A stretch of 36,765 nucleotides of DNA from Oceanicaulis sp. BBD 1991-10 (GCA_001657295.1 LYSW01000026.1:2583-39347); one strand, 5' to 3'. Shown: positions 1 to 8,589, counted from the stretch's first letter. The notes: a model not told the origin generated them from the sequence alone. Program-made: numbers and translations.

Positions 1-1691
1 TGCTCAACGGCGCTGGCGGTCGAACCCGCTTCGGTGCGGATCGCCTCCAACCCGTCCAGCACCTGCGATGTGGCGGCGGCGACTGCGCGCGCCCGCTCAG
101 TGGCGTGGCCGATCTTCCCGGCGATTTCCTCATTCAGGCGCTGCGCCTGTTCGGCGAGATCCTTCACCTCGGCGGCGACCACCGCGAAGCCTTTTCCGGC
201 CTCCCCGGCGCGCGCCGCTTCGATCGTGGCGTTCAACGCCAGGAGATTGGTCTGCTCGGCGACCTGATTGATCGCGTCGACCACCTCGCTCATGGTCGCG
301 ACGCTGTCCTCCATTTCCGAAAGATCAGACTTCGCGAGCGCCGCGCGCTCGGCGGCGGCGGTCACCTGATCGGCGACTTTCATCGAGGCGCGGCGAATCT
401 CTTCAACCGATGTCGCCATTTCCTCTGAAGAGGACGCCACCGTCTCAACGCCTGCGCTGGCTTCTTCAGACGCTGAAGAGACCGTGGTGATCCGCCGTTC
501 GCTCTGCGTCGCAGCCCCGTGCAGCCCGTCCGCCGTCTCCCGCAAACCAGCCGCAATCTCGGCGACGTCGCCGACGGCCCGCGTGCTCTGAGCTTCGAAC
601 TCACTGATCAGGGTGCGCAGCCGTTCCGCCCGCTTCAGCTCGGTTTTCTGCGCTTCGGCCTGCGCGCGTTCGGCCTCCTGCGCGTCGCGCAATTGCACGC
701 GGAATCTGTCCAGCGCGCGCGCCAGATCGCCCATCTCATCGCGCCGCTCCAGGCCCGAGACGGAGGCGTCGTACGCGCCGTCTGACAGGCGGGCGGTGTC
801 GGCCAGCAGCTGATTGATCGGCCGGGTGAGAGAACGGGTGATCAAAAGCGCCATGCCGACCGATACGGCAAGACCGCCCAGAACAAGCCCGATCAAAGCG
901 ACCTCCGCGAAGTTGGAGGTGTCGCGTGTGGCCGCTTCCGCGCCATCGCCCTCGACCATGGCGGCGTCGCTCACCTCGTCGGCCAGCTCCGACATTTCCG
1001 GACCGATCTGGTCGACCAGCGTGGCGAACAAGGCGTTGCGGGCTTCGATCGCGGCGCGCGCCTCGCGGAAGGCCTCTGCGAAACTGCGCATGTCGCCGGC
1101 CAGACGCTGCGGCGGATCAAGCGCCGCCAGCCGGTTCAGCGCATCTTCGCCGTCCTGGGTGTAATTGCCCACCAGATAGCGTTCGGCGGACACGGCGGCC
1201 TGACCATAGGCCGCCAGGAAGCGAAGGGTCGCGGGGGCGCCGTCGCTTGGACCGGTCTCGATCCGCGCTTCCGCCGTGCGCATGCGGACGATCGCCTGCC
1301 GACTCGCGGCCTGGTGAGCCAGGGCCACGTCAAATCCGGCGGCGAATTCGTCCAGCCGCTCCGCAAGGCGGCGCATTTGCGGGCTTTCGCGCTGCTCCGC
1401 CGGGAGTGCGTCAAGCGAGGACCGGACCTCCCCGATCTTCTGCTCAACATCATTGGCGGCTTCAACGGAGCCGTCGGCGCGCCAGATGATCGCGGCGAGG
1501 CGCGCCTGGGACACGTCCTGCTGGATTTCTCCCAGCGCTTCGATGGCGGTTGTGTCTTCGGAATATTCCACAAACAGGGCCGAAATTCGCGTCAAACACC
1601 AAAAGGCGAACGCAGAAGTCAGCAATAGGATCACAAGCTGGCTTCCGAAACCGACGTTAAGTCTCAGAGGGATACGCGTGTTCTCGAGCAT
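1..1691 (-). CDS. methyl-accepting chemotaxis protein, C-terminus cut by window edge
   Basis: This is a transmembrane chemoreceptor that would signal through CheW/CheA to the flagellar motor. The reading frame stays open from an ATG at 1691 to base 1, giving 563 codons, and the stop lies outside the window. Residues about 14-36 form TM1, about 40-260 a mostly helical periplasmic sensor of unusual length (possibly HBM-like), and about 262-285 TM2. A HAMP linker follows at about 284-337 and then the long signalling coiled coil. The conserved hairpin tip begins at about residue 479 ([20 protein letters not shown]) and continues with [15 protein letters not shown]. The start is supported by GGAGG a few bases upstream. 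No other chemotaxis gene is visible beside it, so it may be a stand-alone receptor. The ligand cannot be told. Only the last part of the signalling domain is missing. Confidence 0.93.
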   Translation of the reverse strand, partial: MLENTRIPLRLNVGFGSQLVILLLTSAFAFWCLTRISALFVEYSEDTTAIEALGEIQQDVSQARLAAIIWRADGSVEAANDVEQKIGEVRSSLDALPAEQRESPQMRRLAERLDEFAAGFDVALAHQAASRQAIVRMRTAEARIETGPSDGAPATLRFLAAYGQAAVSAERYLVGNYTQDGEDALNRLAALDPPQRLAGDMRSFAEAFREARAAIEARNALFATLVDQIGPEMSELADEVSDAAMVEGDGAEAATRDTSNFAEVALIGLVLGGLAVSVGMALLITRSLTRPINQLLADTARLSDGAYDASVSGLERRDEMGDLARALDRFRVQLRDAQEAERAQAEAQKTELKRAERLRTLISEFEAQSTRAVGDVAEIAAGLRETADGLHGAATQSERRITTVSSASEEASAGVETVASSSEEMATSVEEIRRASMKVADQVTAAAERAALAKSDLSEMEDSVATMSEVVDAINQVAEQTNLLALNATIEAARAGEAGKGFAVVAAEVKDLAEQAQRLNEEIAGKIGHATERARAVAAATSQVLDGLEAIRTEAGSTASAVE

Positions 1692-1760
1692 GGGGGCCTC
1701 CAATTTCATTGGAATAACCAAGCAGGGTATTTGGTTAACGCTTTGCGTGTGTTTCTAGAT

Positions 1761-1800
1761 ATTATACACGCATAAAGAGTATGGATTTGAACGTGTTCAA
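1761..1800 (-). promoter_or_regulatory. candidate promoter and palindromic operator upstream of the chemoreceptor
   Basis: This AT-rich island lies between the divergent chemoreceptor and exonuclease genes. Read on the minus strand it contains a perfect TATAAT (1761-1766), about 70 bases before the chemoreceptor ATG. About 20 bases further upstream is the palindrome TTGAACGTGTTCAA (1787-1800), with 6-base arms and a 2-base centre. A second inverted pair, GCGTGT (1745-1750) and ACACGC (1766-1771), brackets the -10. No good -35 is seen. The regulator is unknown. Confidence 0.3.
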
Positions 1801-1839
1801 TTTCTGGCGCGCGGGCTCGATCGCATTATCTTGGGACCC

Positions 1840-2859
1840 ATGATCCAGCCTGCAGACCTTCTTCGCGAAACCGAGCGCGGCTTATGGTGCGAGCCGGGCG
1901 GCTTCTTCATCGACCCGATGCAGCCCGCTGACCGCGCCGTCGTCACCCATGGCCATGCGGACCATGCAAGGGCCGGACATGACGCCGTGGCGGCGACGCC
2001 GGAGACGCTGGCGATCATGGCCGCCCGCTATGGCGAGGATTTCTGCCGGACCCGGCGGTCGTTTGGCTATGGCGAAGCGGTCAGGATCGGCGACGTTCAG
2101 GTCAGCCTTCATCCCGCCGGCCATGTCCTGGGCAGCGCGCAGGCGCGTCTGGAATGGAAAGGCCTCGTGATCACGGTGTCCGGCGATTTCAAGCGCCGAC
2201 ACGATCCGACCTGCGCCGCATTCGAAGTCGTGCCGAGCCATATCTTCGTCTCAGAAGCCACTTTCGGCCTGCCGGTTTTCCGCCATCCCGACAGCGCCGG
2301 TGAAATCGAGAAGCTCCTGGCCAGCGTGAGGCGCTTTCCGCATCGCACCCATCTCGTCGGCGCTTATGCGCTGGGCAAGGCGCAGCGCATCATCTGCCTT
2401 CTGCGCGAGGCGGGATATGACGCGCCGATCTACATCCACGGCGCCTTGAAGGCGCTATGCGCGCTGTATGAAGATCATGGGGTGACGCTGGGCGATTTGC
2501 GCGATGCGACCTTGAAGGACGGGGCGGGCGACAAGCGCGATTTCGCGGGCGAAATCGTCATCGGTCCGCCGTCGAGCTTCCACACCAGCTGGGCGCGCCG
2601 CTTCGCCGATCCGGTGACCGCCTTCGCCTCCGGCTGGATGCAGGTTCGCGCGCGGGCGCGCCAGCGCGGCGTGGAGCTGCCGCTCATCCTGTCCGATCAT
2701 GCGGACTGGGACGAGCTCACGCGCACGGCCAAGGAGTCCGCCCTTGAGGAGTTGTGGATCACCCATGGCCGCGATGATGCGCTGGCGCGCTGGGCGCAGC
2801 TGGAGGGGCTGAAAGCCCGGCCGCTCTCGCTCGCCGGATATGAGGAAGAGGACGATTAA
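1840..2859 (+). CDS. ligase-associated DNA exonuclease (metallo-beta-lactamase/beta-CASP fold, Lhr-Exo type)
   Basis: This is a cytoplasmic metal-dependent nuclease of the mRNA 3'-end-processing/SNM1-like family that usually travels with an Lhr-type helicase, an ATP-dependent DNA ligase and a phosphoesterase in a DNA-repair cluster. The metal motif HGHADH is at residues about 37-42, followed by PAGHVLGSAQ (about 93-102) and the SGDF aspartate (about 116). SDHADW near the C-terminus supplies the late metal-binding histidine. The length of 339 residues is typical. I start at ATG 1840, which has a weak GGGA upstream; a TTG at 1831 in the same frame would add three residues. None of the usual partner genes is adjacent: the neighbours are a chemoreceptor and an antiporter operon. 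The family call is firm; the exact substrate is not shown by the sequence. Confidence 0.86.
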   Translation: MIQPADLLRETERGLWCEPGGFFIDPMQPADRAVVTHGHADHARAGHDAVAATPETLAIMAARYGEDFCRTRRSFGYGEAVRIGDVQVSLHPAGHVLGSAQARLEWKGLVITVSGDFKRRHDPTCAAFEVVPSHIFVSEATFGLPVFRHPDSAGEIEKLLASVRRFPHRTHLVGAYALGKAQRIICLLREAGYDAPIYIHGALKALCALYEDHGVTLGDLRDATLKDGAGDKRDFAGEIVIGPPSSFHTSWARRFADPVTAFASGWMQVRARARQRGVELPLILSDHADWDELTRTAKESALEELWITHGRDDALARWAQLEGLKARPLSLAGYEEEDD

Positions 2860-2887
2860 GTCCGTACTCCGCGCCGGTGATATGTAA

Positions 2888-2914
2888 AAAACCGCCCCCC
2901 GCGCCGCCGGTTTT
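2888..2914 (+). terminator. weak hairpin with short T-run after the exonuclease gene
   Basis: AAAACCG (2888-2894) and CGGTTTT (2908-2914) form a 7-base-pair stem with a 13-base loop. The descending arm ends in four Ts. It lies between the exonuclease stop and the antiporter operon and could end the former transcript. The stem is short and the T-run is part of it. Confidence 0.25.
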
Positions 2915-3001
2915 GCTGGAAATGCGGGCCGGGGTTTTCTAAGACCGGCGACCAACGGTCGCACCGGGCCGTTCGTCCGGGCGTTTCTTCAGGAGAGCGA
3001 T

Positions 3002-3499
3002 GTGGGCCGAAGGCTCCTCTACGGCATCCTATTGACCTTTGTGCTGGCGGTTCTCTGGCTGCTGCTTTCGGGCATGTGGTGGCACGCGATCATCACCAGC
3101 TTCGGCGTCTTTTCGGTGATCGCCTCGGTGTACATGACGATTCGATTTGGCGTTCTGGACGGCGAAGCCGCGCCCTTCGCCAATCTCGTGCGCTTCGGGC
3201 GTTATTGGATCTGGCTGGGCGGCGAAATCTTCAAGGCCAATATCGCCGTGGTGAAGCTGTCGCTGGCGCCGGACCTCAACATCAAGCCGGTTCTCACGCG
3301 TGTCGCCGTGGACGGGGGGTCGGACCTGGCGCGCACGACCTTCGCCAACTCCATCACGCTGACGCCGGGCACGGTGACGGTCGAGGTGGAGGAGAACGGC
3401 TTTCTCGTCCATGGCCTGGATGAGAGCTTCGCGGACCAGGAAGGCTTCCGCGATATCGGCCGCCGCGCTCTGAAGGCCGCTGACGGGGAGCCGAGCTGA
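3002..3499 (+). CDS. mnhE: Na+/H+ antiporter subunit E (MnhE/MrpE; MbhA-like)
   Basis: This is a small membrane subunit of the multisubunit Mrp-type monovalent cation/proton antiporter. It has 165 residues, with two or three N-terminal membrane helices in about residues 5-55 and a cytoplasmic C-terminal domain. The family signature NSITLTPGTVTVEVEENGF lies in the C-terminal half and is followed by VHGLDE. The start is the GTG at 3002: the overlapping ATG at 3000 runs into a stop after eleven codons, and AGGAGA sits six bases before the GTG. It is the first gene of a ten-gene operon and its stop overlaps the start of subunit F by one base. Placing E first is typical of the Mrp module of archaeal Mbh hydrogenases; classical bacterial mrp operons start with MrpA. 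Confidence 0.93.
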   Translation: MGRRLLYGILLTFVLAVLWLLLSGMWWHAIITSFGVFSVIASVYMTIRFGVLDGEAAPFANLVRFGRYWIWLGGEIFKANIAVVKLSLAPDLNIKPVLTRVAVDGGSDLARTTFANSITLTPGTVTVEVEENGFLVHGLDESFADQEGFRDIGRRALKAADGEPS

Positions 3500-3822
3500 T
3501 GTGGATGACATTCGTCGACTTCGCCGTCGCCGGCATGGTCGCCGGCGGCATGGCGCTGATCCTGGCGCGGCTATTTGTCGGTCCGACGCTGTATGACCGC
3601 GTCCTGGCGGTCAACGCCTTCGGCACGAAGACCGTCCTTTTCCTGGTCGTCTTCGCGATGATGGTCGGCGAGCCGGCCGCGATCGACATCGCGATCCTAT
3701 ATGCGCTGATCAACTTCATCGCCACGATCGCGATCCTGAAATTCTTCCGCTACCGCTCGCTGGAGGTCGCCTTGTCCCAGATGGCCTTGCGCCGGGCGCT
3801 GGACCGGGAGGATGAGGAATGA
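3499..3822 (+). CDS. mnhF: Na+/H+ antiporter subunit F (MnhF/MrpF; MbhB-like)
   Basis: A 107-residue integral membrane subunit with three predicted helices (about 4-24, 35-55, 60-80). The central stretch contains the family features LARLFVGPTLYDRVLAVNAF and a membrane-embedded aspartate in AAIDIAILYALINF. It is an accessory subunit needed to assemble the Mrp complex in the inner membrane. Its ATG overlaps the mnhE stop by one base (TGATG), and its own stop overlaps the mnhG start by four bases (ATGA), so translation is probably coupled. The charged C-terminal tail (LDREDEE) is cytoplasmic. Confidence 0.93.
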   Translation: MWMTFVDFAVAGMVAGGMALILARLFVGPTLYDRVLAVNAFGTKTVLFLVVFAMMVGEPAAIDIAILYALINFIATIAILKFFRYRSLEVALSQMALRRALDREDEE

Positions 3823-4178
3823 GCGTCGCTTTTCTGATCGAGATCGGCCTGGATATCGCGTCCGCCGTCCTGATGCTGACCGGCGCGGTCTTCGTGCTGG
3901 CCGGGGCCCTTGGCATGCTTCGGCTGCCGGATTTCTACACCCGCCTGCACGCCGCAGGCGTCACCGACACGCTAGGCGCGGAGATGATCATTCTCGGCCT
4001 GATGCTGCAGTCGGGCTGGTCGCTGGTGACGGTGAAGCTGGCGCTTCTGGGCCTGTTCATCTTCCTCACCAGCCCCACCGCGACCCATGCGACCGCCAAC
4101 GCGGCGTACAAGGCGGGCCTGAAGCCGCTGCTGACGCGCTTCCGCCCGCGCGCGCCGGAAGATCAGGGAGGCGCCTGA
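3819..4178 (+). CDS. mnhG: Na+/H+ antiporter subunit G (MnhG/MrpG; MbhC-like)
   Basis: A 119-residue membrane subunit of the Mrp-type antiporter with three helices. The family signature LGMLRLPDFYTRLHAAGVTD is complete at about residues 31-50, and the following GAEMIILGLML helix and SPTATHATANAAY region are also typical. The ATGA overlap with mnhF fixes the start at 3819. An AGGGAGG near its 3' end serves as ribosome-binding site for the next gene, one base downstream. E-F-G in this tight order is one conserved block of Mrp/Mbh clusters. Confidence 0.93.
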   Translation: MSVAFLIEIGLDIASAVLMLTGAVFVLAGALGMLRLPDFYTRLHAAGVTDTLGAEMIILGLMLQSGWSLVTVKLALLGLFIFLTSPTATHATANAAYKAGLKPLLTRFRPRAPEDQGGA

Positions 4179-4179
4179 C

Positions 4180-4731
4180 ATGGATGTCACCCAGTATTTC
4201 GACTATGCGCTGATGGCGATGCTTCTGGCGGTGGGCGTGGCGATCATCCGGCTGCGCAATCTGTTCGCGATCGTCATGCTGACGGGCGTTTATTCGCTGC
4301 TATCAGCCGCCTGGTTCACGTCGCTGGACGCCCTGGACGTGGGCTTCACCGAAGCGGCGGTCGGCGCGGGCATCTCAACAGTGCTGCTGCTGGCGGCGAT
4401 GCTGCTGACCTCGCGCGAATGCGACAAGGTCAGCTCGGCGCGCCACTGGGCGGCCCTGGCGGTATGCCTGGCCGCGGGGGCGGCGCTGTTCTACGCGCTG
4501 CCGGACATGCCGGTCTACGGCGCCGCCGACAGCCCGGCCAATTCCGGGGTCGGCATGGATTATATGATGCGCACCGGCGAAGAGCTGTTCATCCCCAACG
4601 TGGTCACCGCCATTCTGGGCTCTTACCGGGGCTTCGACACCATGGGCGAGGTTTTCGTGGTGTTCGCGGCCGGCGTGGGCGTGGCTTTGCTCATGGGCCT
4701 GTCCGGCCGCCGGCGTGAGGAGGACGAATAA
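4180..4731 (+). CDS. MbhD/MbhE-like antiporter subunit (detached MrpA C-terminal region; DUF4040)
   Basis: 183 residues with about five or six membrane helices. Residues about 5-80 match the DUF4040/MbhD domain (LRNLFAIVMLTGVYSLLSAA, then GFTEAAVGAGISTVLLLAAM). Residues about 95-175 match MbhE, with the diagnostic NVVTAILGSYRGFDTMGEVF. In a classical Mrp antiporter both pieces are the C-terminal end of the large MrpA chain. In archaeal Mbh hydrogenase they are separate proteins, MbhD and MbhE. Here they are one polypeptide detached from any NuoL-like domain. The gene follows mnhG by one base and overlaps mnhB by one base, with AGGAGG near its 3' end for the next start. It is often annotated simply as a subunit B or DUF4040 protein. 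Confidence 0.85.
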   Translation: MDVTQYFDYALMAMLLAVGVAIIRLRNLFAIVMLTGVYSLLSAAWFTSLDALDVGFTEAAVGAGISTVLLLAAMLLTSRECDKVSSARHWAALAVCLAAGAALFYALPDMPVYGAADSPANSGVGMDYMMRTGEELFIPNVVTAILGSYRGFDTMGEVFVVFAAGVGVALLMGLSGRRREEDE

Positions 4732-5174
4732 TGGGTCCCCATCTCATTCTGCGGGTCGTCGCCAAGCTGCTGATCCCGCTGATCCTGGTCTTCGGCTTCT
4801 ATGTGCATTTCCATGCCAAATACGCCCCTGGCGGCGCCTTCCAAGCCGGCGTGATCCTGGCCTCGGCGCTGATCTTGTATGCGCTGATCTACGGCATGGA
4901 CGCGGCGCGCAAGGCGGTGCCGCCCTGGACGGCGCGCGTCACCCTGGCGCTGGGCGCCTTCATCTTCGCCGCGGTGGGCTTCGTCTCGCTGATCTTCGGC
5001 GAGAATTATCTCGACTATGACGTGCTGCATCCGGACCTGGAGAAGGCGCGCGGGCAATATCTCGGCATCGTGCTGGTGGAGATCGGAGTGCTGATGACGG
5101 TCACCGCGGTGATCATCGCGATCTTCTACGCATTCGCCGGGCGAACCCCTGAAATCACCGAAGAGGAGTGGTGA
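4731..5174 (+). CDS. mnhB: Na+/H+ antiporter subunit B (MnhB/MrpB; MbhF-like)
   Basis: 147 residues with four membrane helices. The MnhB-domain core is HFHAKYAPGGAFQAGVILAS (about residues 26-45), followed by a membrane segment and GENYLDYDVLHPD. The acidic tail EITEEEW is cytoplasmic. The start ATG overlaps the previous TAA by one base and is preceded by a good AGGAGG. It is a structural membrane subunit of the Mrp complex, placed after the MbhD/E-like subunit exactly as MbhF follows MbhE. Confidence 0.92.
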   Translation: MGPHLILRVVAKLLIPLILVFGFYVHFHAKYAPGGAFQAGVILASALILYALIYGMDAARKAVPPWTARVTLALGAFIFAAVGFVSLIFGENYLDYDVLHPDLEKARGQYLGIVLVEIGVLMTVTAVIIAIFYAFAGRTPEITEEEW

Positions 5175-5176
5175 GC

Positions 5177-5581
5177 ATGATTGAAATGCTCTCCGAACGC
5201 TTCACCTACGCGGTCATCATCATTTTGATGATGGTCGGTCTTTATGCGCTGATCGCGACCGGCAATCTGGTCAAGCGCATGGTGGGGCTGGCGATCTTCC
5301 AGACCTCGGTCTTCCTGCTCTACATCACGGTGGGCAAGGTGTTCGGCGGCAAGCCGCCCATCCTGGATTATTACGAGATCAATTACGGCGAGCTGGATCC
5401 CACCCAGCTCTACTCCAATCCGCTGCCGCAAGTGCTGATCCTCACCGCGATCGTCGTGGGCGTGGCGACGCTGGCCATGGGTCTGGCGCTGGTGGTGCGG
5501 ATCCGGGAAGCCTACGGAACGATCGAGGACGACACGATCTCCGAGGCGGATTATTCGCTCGAGCTTGAAAAGGGCGTGTAA
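5177..5581 (+). CDS. mnhC: Na+/H+ antiporter subunit C (MnhC/MrpC; MbhG/NuoK-like)
   Basis: A three-helix subunit of about 134 residues homologous to NuoK of complex I. Typical motifs are GNLVKRMVGLAIFQTSVFLL and, near the end of the membrane part, NPLPQVLILTAIVVGVATLA. I start at ATG 5177, nine bases after AGAGGAG. GTG codons at 5168 and 5171 are in frame, and the latter would overlap the mnhB stop, so the exact N-terminus is uncertain by up to three residues. The longer loop between helices two and three (KPPILDYYEINYGELDPTQL) is also seen in the Mbh/Mrp-group proteins. Three bases separate it from mnhD. Confidence 0.9.
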   Translation: MIEMLSERFTYAVIIILMMVGLYALIATGNLVKRMVGLAIFQTSVFLLYITVGKVFGGKPPILDYYEINYGELDPTQLYSNPLPQVLILTAIVVGVATLAMGLALVVRIREAYGTIEDDTISEADYSLELEKGV

Positions 5582-5584
5582 CCG

Positions 5585-7120
5585 GTGACGGACGGCATTC
5601 TTCTTCCCGCGGCGCTCGCCGCGCATGCGCCCGCGCTTCTGGTCGCGGTCCCGCTGATCCTGTCCACGGTCGCCGCCGCGATTCCCAGCGGCCGGACCGC
5701 CTGGGCTTTGGCGGTGATCAGCGCAGCGGTCGCTTTGGTTTGCGCGATCGAGCTCTTCTTCGCGACGCGCGCCGACCACGCCGTCGTCAGCTACGCCATG
5801 GGCGGCTGGGAGCCGCCCTTCGGCATTGAATTCCGCATTGACGGGCTGAACGCGGCGATCCTTCTCCTGTTGTCCTCAACCGGGCTGTTGGCGCTGCTTT
5901 TCGCCTTGCCCAGCGTGGCCGACGAGATCGCCGGCAATAAGCAATCGCTGTTCTATTCGGCCTTCCTTCTGGCCTTTTCCGGCCTGTCCGGCGTGGCGAT
6001 CACGGGCGATGCGTTCAACCTGTTCGTCTTCCTGGAGATCAGCTCGATCGGCACCTATGCGATCATCGCCATGGGCTGGAAGAATGACCGCCGCGCCCTG
6101 ACGGCCAGCTTCAATTATCTGGTCATGGGCACGATCGGCGCGACCTTCTTCGTGATCGGGATCGGCTTTCTTTATATGGCCACCGGCACGCTGAACATGG
6201 CTGACATGGCCCAGCGCATCGCCGAACTGCCCGGCGACCGGGTCGTGGAGGTCGGCTTCGCCTTCATCCTGGTCGGCATCGGTTTGAAATCGGCGCTCTT
6301 CCCGCTGCATCTCTGGCTGCCCAACGCCTATGCCTTCGCGCCCAATTTCGTGACCACCTTCCTGGCGGCCACCGCGACGAAAGTCGCCTTCTACGTGATC
6401 ATCCGCTTTTCCTTCGACGTCTTCTCGATCGAGAGCGCCTATGTGGTGAACGCGCTGACCTATGTGGTCACGCCGCTGGCGATCGCGGGCATGCTGGTGG
6501 GCTCGGCCCAGGCCTTGTTCCAGGCGGATGCACGCCGGCTTTTCGCCTACTCGTCGGTCGCCCAGGTCGGCTATATGCTTCTGGGTCTGGGCATGGCGAC
6601 GGCGCTGGGCGTCGCGGCGGGCACGCTGCATCTGCTCAATCACGCCATCATGAAGGGTGCGCTATTCATGGCGCTGGGCGCGTTCGCCTATAGCTATGGC
6701 GTGCGCCGGATCGATGACTTGAAGGGTCTGGGCCAGGCCATGCCGTTCACCGCCGCGGCCTTCACCATCGGCGCCTTGTCGCTGATCGGCGTGCCGTTCA
6801 CCGCCGGCTTCATCTCGAAATTCTACCTGGTTCAGGCGGCGCTGGACAAAGACTGGTGGTGGGCGGTGGCGGCGATCCTGATCGCGTCCGTGCTGGCGGT
6901 GTTTTACTGCTATCGCATGCTGGTCGCCCTGTGGGTCAACCCGGCGCCGACGGCGGACCGGGCGCTTAACGGCCATGTGCGCCGCGTGCCCTGGATGATC
7001 GTCATCCCGCTCTGGATCCTGGCCGCCGCAAACCTGTATTTCGGCACGAACGCCGGCTTCATGGTCGATATGGCGCAAACCGCCGCCCAGGCGGCGATCA
7101 ACGGAGGCGTGGGCTCATGA
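5585..7120 (+). CDS. mnhD: Na+/H+ antiporter subunit D, first copy (MnhD/MrpD; MbhH/NuoN-like)
   Basis: 511 residues with about 14 membrane helices and the proton-conducting transporter domain shared with NuoL/M/N. The key charged residues of a proton channel are present: Glu151 in FVFLEISSIGTYAI (helix 5), Lys235 in GIGLKSALFPLHLWLPNAY (helix 7) and Lys266 in ATATKVAFY (helix 8). The GTG start at 5585 lies three bases after mnhC, with a purine-rich AAAGGG upstream. It overlaps the next gene by four bases (ATGA). It is the first of three antiporter-like subunits in the operon and the one whose position equals MbhH. Confidence 0.92.
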   Translation: MTDGILLPAALAAHAPALLVAVPLILSTVAAAIPSGRTAWALAVISAAVALVCAIELFFATRADHAVVSYAMGGWEPPFGIEFRIDGLNAAILLLLSSTGLLALLFALPSVADEIAGNKQSLFYSAFLLAFSGLSGVAITGDAFNLFVFLEISSIGTYAIIAMGWKNDRRALTASFNYLVMGTIGATFFVIGIGFLYMATGTLNMADMAQRIAELPGDRVVEVGFAFILVGIGLKSALFPLHLWLPNAYAFAPNFVTTFLAATATKVAFYVIIRFSFDVFSIESAYVVNALTYVVTPLAIAGMLVGSAQALFQADARRLFAYSSVAQVGYMLLGLGMATALGVAAGTLHLLNHAIMKGALFMALGAFAYSYGVRRIDDLKGLGQAMPFTAAAFTIGALSLIGVPFTAGFISKFYLVQAALDKDWWWAVAAILIASVLAVFYCYRMLVALWVNPAPTADRALNGHVRRVPWMIVIPLWILAAANLYFGTNAGFMVDMAQTAAQAAINGGVGS

Positions 7121-8589
7121 GCTGGACGCCTGAACTTGCGCTCGCCCTGGCTTTGATCCTGCCGCTTCTCGGCGGGGTCGGAGTCCTGATCTTCGACAAG
7201 CAGCCCAATCTGCGCGAAGCGGCAACGCTGATCAGCGCCGTCGCGCTCGCCGTGGTGGTCGCCTATCTGGTCGAAACCTCCGGTCAGCGCCCGGAGATCA
7301 CCCTGATCGAGTTCGCGCCCGGCTTGACGCTCAGCTTCAAGCTGGAGCCCTTAGGCGCGGTCTTCGCCATGGTGGCGAGCGGTCTGTGGATCGTGAACTC
7401 GCTGTATTCCATCGCCTATATGCGCGGGAATAAGGAGAAGAATCAGACCCGCTTCTATGTCTGCTTCACCCTGTCCATCGCGGCGGCCATGGGCATCGCC
7501 CTGTCGGGCAATCTGCTCACGCTGTTCTTCTTCTATGAAGCGCTGACGCTGGCGACCGTGCCGCTGGTCGCGCACAAGGGCGACGCCAAGGCCAAGAAGG
7601 GCACGGCGATCTATCTGGGCATTCTTCTGGCCACCTCGATCGGCCTTTTGCTGCCGGCGATCTTCGCCACCTACGCCTTAACCGGCACGACCGATTTCAC
7701 CGCGGGCGGCATTCTCACCGGCGCCGCCGGTCCGGTGGCGGGCTCGATCCTGCTGGTGCTGTTCGCCTTCGGCATCGGCAAGGCGGCGCTCATGCCGGTT
7801 CATCCCTGGCTGCCCAACGCCATGGTCGCGCCCACCCCGGTCTCCGCGCTGCTGCACGCCGTCGCGGTCGTGAAGGCGGGCGTGTTCACCATGCTCAAAG
7901 TGGTGATCTACATCTTCGGCCCGGAATATATGCAGACCCTGCCGGCGGCGGACGTCCTGGCCTGGATCGCGGGTCTGTCGATCGTGATCGCCTCGGTGAT
8001 CGCCTTCACCAAGGACAATATCAAGGCCCGGCTCGCCTTCTCCACGGTCAGCCAGCTGTCCTACGTGACGCTGGGCGCCATGCTGGCGAGCCCGGCGGCG
8101 CTTCTGGGCGGGGCCTTGCAGATCGTCATGCACGCCTACGGCAAAATCACGCTCTTCATGACGGCGGGCGGCATTTATACCGGCGCCAAGAAGACCGAGG
8201 TGAGCCAGCTCGACGGGCTGGGCTGGCACATGCCGGTCACCTTCGCGGCCTTCGCCATCGGCGCCTTGTCGATCATCGGCGTGCCGCCCTTTGGCGGGGT
8301 GTGGCCGAAAATCTTCCTGATGGAAGGCTCCGCCGCGGCGGGTCAGCCCTGGCTGATCGCCATGCTGATCGGTTCGACGCTGTTGAATATCGGCTATCTC
8401 CTGCCCATCGTGATCCGCGGCTTCTTAAAGCCGAAACCGAAGGATAACCCGATGAAGCCGGGCCTGCCGCCGCCGCTGGCCTTCGTCGCGCCGGCGATCA
8501 CGGCGGCCGGCGCCGTGGTATTATTCTTCTTCGTCGGGCCGCTGATCGATTTTCTTCAGCCTGTCTTCACCACGGAGATGACGCCATGA
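7117..8589 (+). CDS. Mrp-type antiporter subunit, second NuoL/MrpD-family copy
   Basis: 490 residues of the proton-conducting membrane transporter family. Glu141 (FFFYEALTLATVPLVA), Lys222 (GIGKAALMPVHPWLPNAM) and a histidine-lysine pair, His247 and Lys253 (SALLHAVAVVKAGVF), are conserved. The PTPVSALLHA stretch is closer to NuoL/MrpA-type chains than to the first copy, which reads FAPNFVTTFLAATATK there. This protein may therefore supply the MrpA-like channel that this operon otherwise lacks. GGAGG lies nine bases before the ATG, and the start overlaps the previous stop (ATGA). The protein ends after a last membrane helix and carries no DUF4040/MbhD tail. Assignment to D or A type needs a tree. 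Confidence 0.88.
   Translation: MSWTPELALALALILPLLGGVGVLIFDKQPNLREAATLISAVALAVVVAYLVETSGQRPEITLIEFAPGLTLSFKLEPLGAVFAMVASGLWIVNSLYSIAYMRGNKEKNQTRFYVCFTLSIAAAMGIALSGNLLTLFFFYEALTLATVPLVAHKGDAKAKKGTAIYLGILLATSIGLLLPAIFATYALTGTTDFTAGGILTGAAGPVAGSILLVLFAFGIGKAALMPVHPWLPNAMVAPTPVSALLHAVAVVKAGVFTMLKVVIYIFGPEYMQTLPAADVLAWIAGLSIVIASVIAFTKDNIKARLAFSTVSQLSYVTLGAMLASPAALLGGALQIVMHAYGKITLFMTAGGIYTGAKKTEVSQLDGLGWHMPVTFAAFAIGALSIIGVPPFGGVWPKIFLMEGSAAAGQPWLIAMLIGSTLLNIGYLLPIVIRGFLKPKPKDNPMKPGLPPPLAFVAPAITAAGAVVLFFFVGPLIDFLQPVFTTEMTP

Noticed and set aside
1787-1800. TTGAACGTGTTCAA considered as a LexA (SOS) box for the exonuclease gene
   Set aside because: The alphaproteobacterial LexA site is a direct repeat GTTC-N7-GTTC, and this is a 6-2-6 palindrome; it is kept only as an unassigned operator candidate.
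3000-3035. ATG at 3000 as the start of the first antiporter gene
   Set aside because: That frame meets a stop after eleven codons; the overlapping GTG at 3002 opens the MnhE frame.
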